27,322 nt of DNA. Source: Candidatus Avelusimicrobium alvi (GTDB lineage: Bacteria > Elusimicrobiota > Elusimicrobia > Elusimicrobiales > Elusimicrobiaceae). Made by a program: the position numbers and the translations under genes. The notes beneath the pieces are model-generated. The model searched no databases and was not told the origin of the DNA. It worked only from the letters and a program-made list of their open reading frames with translations. The DNA is taken from the NCBI GenBank assembly GCA_002329395.1, contig DCTQ01000102.1, positions 16,501-43,822 on the forward strand, in the 5' to 3' direction. Each line of letters starts with the position of its first letter. Position 1 is the first letter of the stretch. Shown here piece by piece: positions 18,452 through 24,700 of the stretch.

Positions 18452-19144
18452 ATGAACAAGAAGAAAAAAGTTACAGTGCTTATCGCCGATGACCAGACTC
18501 TGTTCCGGGAAGGTATCAAAGACGTACTTACCGGGGAAAAATGGATTGAAGTCGTAGGGGAAGCCGCCGACGGGCTGGAAGCGGTGGCCAAAGCCAAGAA
18601 GTTAAAACCCGATGTGGTGCTGATGGATATTAAACTGCCCAAGATGGACGGTATTAACGCCACGCGCCAAATCCGCCAGTCGTGCCCCGAAGTCAATGTG
18701 CTGATGCTTTCCAGCTTTGAAGACGAAGCCCACGTGCTGGACGCCATTCAGGCGGGCGCCAACGGCTATTTGTCCAAAATGCTGCCCGCGGCCGAACTGG
18801 TCAACTCCATCAAAACGTTTACCAGCGAAGGGCTGATGATTCCCCAGCAGCTGATGGGCAAACTGCTCCACGGACTGCGCAAAATGGGCGACGGCGGTAT
18901 GCCTTCGCAGGCCACGCTGACCAAAACCGAAATCAAGGTGATGGACTTTTTGGGCAAAGGGCTCAGCAATAAAGAGCTCGCCAAAGAGCTTAACTGCAGC
19001 GTAAAAACCATTAAAAACCATTTAAACAGCGCTTTTCACAAATTAGGCGTCAGCAGCCGCACCGAAGCGGTGGTAAAAGCCATTGAGAAAGGGCTGATTT
19101 CGTCAGAAGGAACCGTGGTTCCGGACGATAACGACGGAGAGTAA
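18452..19144 (+). CDS. NarL/LuxR-type response regulator
   Basis: ATG 18452 is chosen over ATG 18446 because AGGGGAG ends 7 bases before it. The roughly 230-residue protein has a receiver domain with the D-D pair at its start, Asp59 in L-M-D-I-K-L-P-K-M-D-G and a Lys in the Y-L-S-K-M loop. A LuxR-type helix-turn-helix (about 150-215) has L-T-K-T-E-I-K-V-M-D-F-L-G-K-G-L-S-N-K-E-L-A and V-K-T-I-K-N-H-L-N-S-A-F. It is the only DNA-binding regulator in the window and lies directly before the second pilin set. It is therefore the obvious candidate to control pilus genes and possibly the promoter at 21005 (inference). Confidence 0.92.
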   Translation: MNKKKKVTVLIADDQTLFREGIKDVLTGEKWIEVVGEAADGLEAVAKAKKLKPDVVLMDIKLPKMDGINATRQIRQSCPEVNVLMLSSFEDEAHVLDAIQAGANGYLSKMLPAAELVNSIKTFTSEGLMIPQQLMGKLLHGLRKMGDGGMPSQATLTKTEIKVMDFLGKGLSNKELAKELNCSVKTIKNHLNSAFHKLGVSSRTEAVVKAIEKGLISSEGTVVPDDNDGE

Positions 19145-19147
19145 TCT

Positions 19148-19324
19148 ATGCGTTTTCAAAGGCCGGCCGCGCGCCGTTTGCGCCGCCAACAGGGGCAGGC
19201 GACGATTGAGTACGTGCTTATGCTCGCGACGATTGTCGTCGTGCTGTCGGCCTTTTTAACCGCGTTTCACACGCACATCGTGCGTTTTTTCTTTACGTTT
19301 ATCGGGCAACTGCTCACGAGCTGA
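19148..19324 (+). CDS. Flp-type prepilin, third copy (58 residues)
   Basis: This short frame starts 3 bases after the response-regulator stop and encodes 58 residues. A very basic leader (M-R-F-Q-R-P-A-A-R-R-L-R-R-Q-Q-G) is followed by Q-A-T-I-E-Y-V-L-M-L and a hydrophobic helix. G16 at -1, E at +5 and Y at +6 match the Flp prepilin site, and Q-x-T-I-E-Y-V-L-M-L is nearly the same as in the pilin at 4264. The mature chain of 42 residues is at the short end for Flp. The next gene starts 4 bases downstream. It is easily missed because of its size, but its sequence and context are convincing. Confidence 0.85.
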   Translation: MRFQRPAARRLRRQQGQATIEYVLMLATIVVVLSAFLTAFHTHIVRFFFTFIGQLLTS

Positions 19325-19328
19325 TTCT

Positions 19329-20441
19329 ATGCACTTGATACGCCGGGCCGTTTGGAAGCTGCAGGACCGAAAGGCGCAGATTTTGCTGCCTTCGGTGTTG
19401 CTTGCGCCTATTTTCATCCTGGTGATTTATCTGCTGTTTGAGACGGCCAAAGTGTCTATGACCAAGGTCCGCCAGCAGTTTGCGCTGGATAACGCCGCCT
19501 ACTCCCAGCTGTCCGCCGCCAGCACGTATTTAAACGCGGTGGCGCTGGCCAACGGGCCGCTCCCGTACCGCGTGATGCTGTATTACAAAGACCAAAAAGT
19601 AAATCCGACGGAAACCGCAGCCCAGCGCGGCCGCCAGCCGATTTCTATTTTTGAGCTGTTCTATCACGGCGGCGGCGTGCCCGCTATCGGCCCCGATTAC
19701 GATACAGGTATTAACGGGCCGCCTAAAGCCGAGTCCGTGGACTGGGGGCTGTATTATGATAAGGCCAACCAGGAATATCCGCGCGGCGATTGGGAAAAAG
19801 AACAGCCCCGCGCCCCGGGTTCGGACGAATGGGTGCCCGTGATGAGCAAGTCGCTCGTCAACGATTACTATTTCCCGGCCTTGAAGTTCGGTACGCTGGT
19901 GATTCAGAACTATTTGGAAACGTATGTGCGCGTGGGGTCCATTTATGAATCCCAGTCGTATGTGTACAAAGAGGTAAGCAAAAACGCCATTATGTTCCGC
20001 GAGGCGTATTATCTCAACACCAACGATTGCAAAAAGTCGGACTGCGCCCGCCAAAGCGCGGCCCAGCTGCGGCCGTATATTGATTTGCGCACCAAACCGT
20101 TTGAGCTGGACAAGATTCGCTTCTACGGGTCTGATTCCGGATTCAGCGGCGAGCACGGCGGCGCGCTGAACCTGGATTTGCCGATGACGGAGGTTATTAA
20201 GACCAAGCTGTTCCAGTTTGCGTATCTGGAGCCGAGCTCCCGCAGTAAGCTGCGCACGCTGGCCCGCGGCGTGGTGCTTAAACAGCCGTTTAAATTGCCG
20301 AAAAACCATTTTAATATCAATTTGGAACAAAAATATAAACCGTACGTGCGTAATACGGCGGTGCTGGAATGCCCCCGCGCGGGAAACAACTGCGTGTGGC
20401 CCAACCCGTTGCCGAAATACACCGTAACGCTTAACCCGTAA
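19329..20441 (+). CDS. TadG-like pilus-associated protein
   Basis: The 370-residue protein has a short basic N-terminus, a single membrane helix (about residues 19-39: L-L-P-S-V-L-L-A-P-I-F-I-L-V-I-Y-L-L), and then E-T-A-K-V-S-M-T-K-V-R-Q-Q-F-A-L-D-N-A-A. That last stretch resembles the membrane-proximal segment of TadG/TadE-like proteins. No Gly precedes the A-Q-I-L-L-P segment, so prepilin-peptidase cleavage is unlikely, as in TadG. The rest is a large extracytoplasmic domain with two cysteine pairs (D-C-K-K-S-D-C and E-C-P-R-A-G-N-N-C) and no domain I can name. It lies between a Flp-like and a TadE-like gene, and its stop overlaps the next start by one base. Confidence 0.72.
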   Translation: MHLIRRAVWKLQDRKAQILLPSVLLAPIFILVIYLLFETAKVSMTKVRQQFALDNAAYSQLSAASTYLNAVALANGPLPYRVMLYYKDQKVNPTETAAQRGRQPISIFELFYHGGGVPAIGPDYDTGINGPPKAESVDWGLYYDKANQEYPRGDWEKEQPRAPGSDEWVPVMSKSLVNDYYFPALKFGTLVIQNYLETYVRVGSIYESQSYVYKEVSKNAIMFREAYYLNTNDCKKSDCARQSAAQLRPYIDLRTKPFELDKIRFYGSDSGFSGEHGGALNLDLPMTEVIKTKLFQFAYLEPSSRSKLRTLARGVVLKQPFKLPKNHFNINLEQKYKPYVRNTAVLECPRAGNNCVWPNPLPKYTVTLNP

Positions 20442-20986
20442 TGATGAACAAACTTTTTTCTCTGCGCTCCAGGAAAGGACAGGCGACCACCGAAGTCGTG
20501 CTGTTGTTTCCGCTGTTTGTCATTTTTATTTTGTTTATTATCAAAATTTTCGGTCTGCTCATTTTAAGCCAAAAAATGGAAATCGCCGGCTATTATGCGG
20601 CGCGCCGCTTTCAGCTGCAGTCCCACGAAACGGATTATTACGCCAATACGTGGGACAGGCGCTTCCTGAAAAAAGACATTCAGCGCAAAGTGGAAAGCTA
20701 CCTGGGTTTTGACAACGAGGGTATGCGTAAATTTTTGAGCTTAAACGAACTGAAAATGGATATTGAAACTTCCGGCACATGGACAAAAGTTGTTTTGACC
20801 GCGCGCACCAAACCGCCGCGCATCCGCTTTTTGTGCAATTACAATAAGGACCAGGTGTGCGACCGGGACGCCAAATGCCTCAAAGGCTATATGTTTTTAT
20901 GCGAAACGGGCGGCGAGGTGGAAGTGATTAAGTATGTGGGCCATAACGAACGCCCGGCCCCGTACCAGCGCCCGGAAGGGCGGTAG
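20441..20986 (+). CDS. TadE-like pseudopilin with a four-cysteine C-terminus
   Basis: The 181-residue protein has a leader M-M-N-K-L-F-S-L-R-S-R-K-G, then Q-A-T-T-E-V-V-L-L-F-P-L-F. This is a prepilin-peptidase site with E at +5 and a P in the helix, as in the TadE-like protein at 4497. A long hydrophobic helix leads to an extracytoplasmic domain. Four cysteines cluster in the last third (F-L-C, Q-V-C, K-C-L, F-L-C), probably forming disulfides. The start codon overlaps the previous stop (TAATG). A second ATG directly follows the first and could also be used. It is the last gene before the promoter-containing gap. Confidence 0.83.
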   Translation: MMNKLFSLRSRKGQATTEVVLLFPLFVIFILFIIKIFGLLILSQKMEIAGYYAARRFQLQSHETDYYANTWDRRFLKKDIQRKVESYLGFDNEGMRKFLSLNELKMDIETSGTWTKVVLTARTKPPRIRFLCNYNKDQVCDRDAKCLKGYMFLCETGGEVEVIKYVGHNERPAPYQRPEGR

Positions 20987-21004
20987 CCGTATGGGAAAAT
21001 CCTC

Positions 21005-21033
21005 TTGACAAAGGGGTATTTTCTGCCTATACT
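21005..21033 (+). promoter_or_regulatory. near-consensus sigma-70 promoter
   Basis: TTGACA (21005-21010) is a perfect -35 box. TATACT (21028-21033) is a one-mismatch -10 box, and the spacer is exactly 17 bases. Transcription should start near 21039-21041 and read into the gene at 21129. It is the only promoter of this quality I see in the window, and it makes the downstream block separately expressed. Confidence 0.85.
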
Positions 21034-21041
21034 ACTAGTAG
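21032..21041 (+). promoter_or_regulatory. 10-bp palindrome at the predicted start site, possible operator
   Basis: CTACTAGTAG is a perfect inverted repeat that overlaps the end of the -10 box and the predicted start site. A dimeric regulator bound here would block initiation. A short palindrome can arise by chance, so the operator call is tentative. Confidence 0.35.
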
Positions 21042-21054
21042 CAAGCAAGTGATA

Positions 21055-21104
21055 ACTCTGTGTTTGAGCGTACCTGCGGGTACGGGTCAACAAGAGTAGT
21101 TTTT
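21055..21104 (+). promoter_or_regulatory. leader stem-loop with downstream T-run, candidate attenuator
   Basis: Three stem segments nest: ACTCT (21055-21059) with AGAGT (21093-21097), TTGA (21064-21067) with TCAA (21087-21090), and CGTACC (21069-21074) with GGTACG (21079-21084) closing a TGCG loop. This gives 15 pairs. Two bases later comes TTTTT (21100-21104), then more A/T. It lies between the promoter and the gene at 21129, as a leader terminator or regulatory RNA element would. Confidence 0.5.
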
Positions 21105-21128
21105 ATTATTATATATAAGGGGTTTTAT

Positions 21129-22805
21129 ATGTTTAAATTAAAACCGGGAAACGTATTCCAGAAGATTAACAAGATGGACAAAAAACAGGCTTACACCTGG
21201 GGCGCCATTGTGATAGTGTGTTTTATTGCGCTTATCACGCTGGCTTCTTTTATGGGGGATGCTGACGATACGTCCTTTGACGGGCTTAACACCCGCGGCT
21301 ACGATTTGGCCCAAATGCCCTTCATCAACGATGAAGCGGAAGAATACCTGCTTGCTTCCAAGTATCCGGATATGCAGGGCAATAATTCCACGATGCTCTA
21401 CACTTCGGCGGAAAAAGAAGCCCGCCAGGAAGAAGACGCCGCGAAAGCCGCCGAGGAAGGCGGCGACGGCGCGGAGACGGACGCTTCGGCTGACGGCGGT
21501 TACGCCGGCTATTCGGGCGGCGGTTATTCCGGCGGCTACGCCGGCGGAGGAGCCGGAAGCGCGGGTCCGACGCAAGTGGGGCAGCTGGGTTCGGCCAGCA
21601 TGAGCCGCTCCGGCGGCAGCGGGGTGAACTCTTCTTGGGGCGCCCCGAGAGGGGACTTTTCTCCTTATAAAAGCCAGGAAAAAGGCTCCGAACTGCCCGT
21701 ACAATTTAAGAATAATGACGCGCGCCGCGCGCTTTCCCAGTTTGCGCAAACCAGCCGCGCCGCGGCCGGGTTTAGAGACTCCAAGGGCGCCAACGCCAAA
21801 AGAGCCTTGATGGGCGGTAACGTCCAGGGCAGCGAAGCCTTTACCGACGGCGGTGTGGATTTAAGCAAAAGCGGCGGCCTGGCGCTGGATACCAATGCGC
21901 CCGTGTCCACGGCGGATTTAAGCAACCTGGGTAAAGACATTTCCGACGCCGCCAACAAAGCCAAAAACGATAAAGATGCAGACGAAGACGATTTTAGAGA
22001 GACATTAGGGGACAAACTGCTTCAACAGTTGTTAAGCGGATTAGTTAATATTGGAATAGATCTCATCGGTAATGGTATTAACCAGGGTATGGACGCCCTG
22101 TGGGGCTCTATCAGCGGCAACAGTGCGGCTAATCGCTTTGATAAGGAAACGACGAGTCGCATTATGGGCAGCTCCTGGGACCAGCTGAGTGATACTGATA
22201 AGGAATTATACGCTAAGACCAGAGGCGTAAGCGTGGACTCTTTGAATCAAACTTTTAAAGACAATCCCACTTTGACTATGCGTGATGATTGGGCTGCCTA
22301 CCGCAGAGGGCAGGCCGGATCCGATCCGGCAGCTTCAGCTAAATTCTCCCGTCCGACAGCTGAATATCAATCTTCTTCTACCCAACCGGTAACGGATTCG
22401 GAGTTATTGGCATTGGGTGTTACGGAAGAAGCTGTGGTTACAGTGGACCAGGATAAGTATGCCCGCTATCAAAAAGCGAACAGAGCGTGGGAAGACGATA
22501 TGGATAATTCTTTTCGTCAGACATTAAAATCTGAACGTGACGGCAGATTGATAAATACGGAATACGCGCAGGGCCGGCAGGAGCAGTATAACACGGCATA
22601 TAATGCTAAACAGCGCGACCATTCCAATAAGAGATACTCTGCCGGCAATACTGCGGGGGCTTCGTCAAATAACGGAAGCGGTAACACTGGTTCGTTTAAG
22701 AGCCCAAATGATTTTACAACTCAGACCCAGTATGAGGATTATGTGAATGGGTTAACGGTGGATAATGATGTAAAAGAAACTTTATTAAAACGGAAACGGA
22801 ATTAA
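21129..22805 (+). CDS. membrane-anchored Gly-rich protein with AT-richer C-terminal half, function unknown
   Basis: ATG 21129 with AAGGGG at 21117-21122 is chosen. An in-frame GTG at 21060 lies inside the leader stem-loop and has no ribosome site. The 558-residue protein has a basic N-terminus and one membrane helix (about 22-42). A charged segment precedes a Gly/Tyr/Ser-rich stretch (about 124-145), and a L-G-S-A-S-M-S-R-S-G-G motif follows, similar to L-G-T-A-S-M-A-R-A-S-G in the gene at 24701. From about residue 278 composition changes: a hydrophobic patch (L-L-S-G-L-V-N-I-G-I-D-L-I-G-N-G) is followed by a polar Gln/Asn/Tyr-rich tail, and the DNA becomes AT-richer. I recognise no domain. 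It is the first gene of the separately promoted block. Confidence 0.75.
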   Translation: MFKLKPGNVFQKINKMDKKQAYTWGAIVIVCFIALITLASFMGDADDTSFDGLNTRGYDLAQMPFINDEAEEYLLASKYPDMQGNNSTMLYTSAEKEARQEEDAAKAAEEGGDGAETDASADGGYAGYSGGGYSGGYAGGGAGSAGPTQVGQLGSASMSRSGGSGVNSSWGAPRGDFSPYKSQEKGSELPVQFKNNDARRALSQFAQTSRAAAGFRDSKGANAKRALMGGNVQGSEAFTDGGVDLSKSGGLALDTNAPVSTADLSNLGKDISDAANKAKNDKDADEDDFRETLGDKLLQQLLSGLVNIGIDLIGNGINQGMDALWGSISGNSAANRFDKETTSRIMGSSWDQLSDTDKELYAKTRGVSVDSLNQTFKDNPTLTMRDDWAAYRRGQAGSDPAASAKFSRPTAEYQSSSTQPVTDSELLALGVTEEAVVTVDQDKYARYQKANRAWEDDMDNSFRQTLKSERDGRLINTEYAQGRQEQYNTAYNAKQRDHSNKRYSAGNTAGASSNNGSGNTGSFKSPNDFTTQTQYEDYVNGLTVDNDVKETLLKRKRN

Positions 22806-22830
22806 TATTTAAGATGTTACGGAGGAATTT

Positions 22831-24396
22831 ATGAATATCTTTAAATGGATTACGGGCAGGGCCGGCAAGATGGCTCTCTCCGCCGCGCAAGCGGTGGGGC
22901 TTTCGGCCGTAGTCGGCGTTGCGGGTATTGCCGCCTGGCAGTATCTGGACGCGCCTGCGGACAATACCGCGTTTAACCCCGCGGCACAATATAACCCCGG
23001 CGAAATTGTATACGTGGCCGGTGCTTCCGGCGGCGCATACGGCGCAAACGGGGAAGTGCAGTCCGCTTTCCGGGCGAAACCTTCCAAAGCCATTGAGATG
23101 ACGGAAAAAATGACGCTTGCCCAACAGCGGGCTGAAGAGTTGGACGATTCCGTTACCATTCCGTCTTCCGCCGCTCCCTCGGACCCGCGGGCTTACCAGA
23201 TGGGCGGAACCGAAGGCTTGGGGATGGGCGGCAACCGGGCCAACGAACAGGATTTGAAAAATAACCCGATGGCGCTTGTACAGCAGTCTATGGCCGGCGT
23301 GTCGGAGGCGGTCAGCCGGGCCCAAGCGCAAGCCCAGGGGCAGGCCGCCGCGGCGGCAGGCCAGGCTCCTGCGGGGCAGGCTCCCGCGGGCACTTTAGCC
23401 AGCGCCACCCGCGACTGGGGCTCTTCCGCCGCCACCAAAGGCATTTCGGGGGGCGGGGGAAACTCGTTTAATTCCTCTTTTTCCATTCAGGACAGCGGCA
23501 AAAACAGCAAAGAAGCGGCCGCTATCTTGAAAGATCCGGATGCCGTTGTGCGTAATTTTCAGGCGCAGGCCGCCGCGGCGCGCGAAGGTGCGCAGCTGCG
23601 CGCCCGCTCCTCTTTTGGCAGGGACGAAATGCTCGCCGGTGATAGAGAAACCGCGGTGGGCAACGCCCGCAGCTCTAAAGAAGGCAAAGATTTGGACTTT
23701 ATCCGTAAACGCTCCGCGGATGCGGCCAAGAATAAAAACCGCGCGGCGAACGAAGGTTCGCGCGCGTTTCTGGCCAGCACCCGTATTTCGGGCGGTATGA
23801 CCGTAGTGGGCGACAATGTTACCACCGGCCAGGGCCAGGGTTCTAAAGATTTTGAGGCCGCCACCGAAGCCAACCTGCGCGGTTTGAAAACTTGGAATAT
23901 GGATATAGAAGACCAGGCCAACAAACGCGACAAATCGCAGAAAAATATTCGTATGTGGCTGTGGATTGCCCTGCCCGTGGCGTTAGCCGCCATGCCGTGG
24001 ATTGCCGCTATGTCTACGCTGGCCGCGGCGCTTTGCAGCAACCCGTTCACGCTGGCTGCCGGTGTGGCGCTGTGGGTTAAGGCGGCGATCTTGCTGGCGG
24101 TGGCGCTTGCTCCCGTGATGACGCTTTTAGGCGTAAGCATTCACCATATGAACAATTACGGAGGAGAGGCATTGTCCACCTGGGGCGCAACGATCGCCGG
24201 GATTTTGACGGCCGGCCTGGGAACTTGTATGATTCCGGGTGTGGGTGCGGCTTTGGGCGTACTTTCTTGGAACGCCATTTTGGCCACGGTGGGCGGCGTT
24301 GCTTTGGGCGCCGGTGCGGCGGCTTTGCTTAACGGCACCGTAAAGACTGATCCGGGGATTGATCCAGAGTCGCTTAACAATCCCAACAACCAATAG
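22831..24396 (+). CDS. membrane protein of an unrecognised family, paralogue of the gene at 24701
   Basis: The 521-residue protein has a strong ribosome site (GGAGG) and an N-terminal membrane helix (about 14-34). A long Ala/Gly/Ser/Gln-rich region contains G-L-G-M-G-G-N-R. A conserved block at about 293-325 (K-R-S-A-D-A-A, then N-R-A-A-N-E-G-S-R-A-F-L-A-S-T-R and S-G-G-M-T-V) is shared with the gene at 24701. A charged R-D-K-S-Q-K segment then leads to a C-terminal hydrophobic region (about 375-505) with roughly five potential membrane helices rich in Ala and Gly. The order anchor, low-complexity region, conserved block, helix bundle is the same in both paralogues. No known domain is apparent; an accessory or substrate role for the pilus is inferred from position only. 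Confidence 0.75.
   Translation: MNIFKWITGRAGKMALSAAQAVGLSAVVGVAGIAAWQYLDAPADNTAFNPAAQYNPGEIVYVAGASGGAYGANGEVQSAFRAKPSKAIEMTEKMTLAQQRAEELDDSVTIPSSAAPSDPRAYQMGGTEGLGMGGNRANEQDLKNNPMALVQQSMAGVSEAVSRAQAQAQGQAAAAAGQAPAGQAPAGTLASATRDWGSSAATKGISGGGGNSFNSSFSIQDSGKNSKEAAAILKDPDAVVRNFQAQAAAAREGAQLRARSSFGRDEMLAGDRETAVGNARSSKEGKDLDFIRKRSADAAKNKNRAANEGSRAFLASTRISGGMTVVGDNVTTGQGQGSKDFEAATEANLRGLKTWNMDIEDQANKRDKSQKNIRMWLWIALPVALAAMPWIAAMSTLAAALCSNPFTLAAGVALWVKAAILLAVALAPVMTLLGVSIHHMNNYGGEALSTWGATIAGILTAGLGTCMIPGVGAALGVLSWNAILATVGGVALGAGAAALLNGTVKTDPGIDPESLNNPNNQ
23737..23783 (+). repeat. 47-base direct repeat, copy 1
   Basis: These 47 bases are identical to 25565-25611. They encode N-R-A-A-N-E-G-S-R-A-F-L-A-S-T-R (residues 303-318) in the same frame as the other copy, including all synonymous positions, although flanking sequence differs clearly. 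Confidence 0.9.
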
Positions 24397-24404
24397 GGGG
24401 CCGT

Positions 24405-24689
24405 ATGAAATTTAAAGATTTCGTAATGCCTGAACAGCGGACCATATCCAGAAGGGGCGTTATTATCGCCCGCATCGTATTTTGCGTATTATTCGTGATA
24501 TGGGTGGCGGGTGCGGTTTACCTGTATTCCAAAGTGCAGGAAGCCGAACAAAAAATTCAAGAGACGCGGCGGGAAGCCGAACGCAGAGAAGAACTGCTCC
24601 GCCGCGAAGCGGCCTACCGCCGGGCCGCGCTGGAACAGCAGGCGGTTCAGTCGGGCGTGCAGAACGCGGTGGATACGTTTAAGCAGTAG
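24405..24689 (+). CDS. small membrane protein with coiled-coil tail
   Basis: The 94-residue protein has a basic N-terminus, one membrane helix (about 23-44) and then a highly charged Glu/Arg/Ala-rich helix (about 46-85) with heptad-like spacing. It resembles small coiled-coil membrane adaptors in layout, but I recognise no family. AGGGGG at 24395-24400 lies 4 bases before the ATG. The gene is 8 bases after the upstream stop and 11 bases before the next start, between the two paralogues, which suggests a shared complex (inference). Confidence 0.72.
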   Translation: MKFKDFVMPEQRTISRRGVIIARIVFCVLFVIWVAGAVYLYSKVQEAEQKIQETRREAERREELLRREAAYRRAALEQQAVQSGVQNAVDTFKQ

Positions 24690-24700
24690 GGAGAACACTT

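Noticed and set aside
21060..21128. GTG at 21060 as start of the gene at 21129
   Set aside because: It falls inside the leader stem-loop without a ribosome site, whereas ATG 21129 has AAGGGG at good spacing and gives a normal membrane-anchor N-terminus.
21499..21560. Short GGC/GGT-rich repetitive stretch as a possible CRISPR or tandem-repeat locus
   Set aside because: Units are irregular, in frame, and encode a Gly/Tyr/Ser-rich linker; there are no spacers or uniform repeats.
23319..23400. Gln/Ala/Gly-rich stretch with near repeats of CAGGCTCC(T/C)GCGGGGCAGG type
   Set aside because: It is a low-complexity protein linker (A-P-A-G-Q repeats) within a continuous gene, without mobile-element features.
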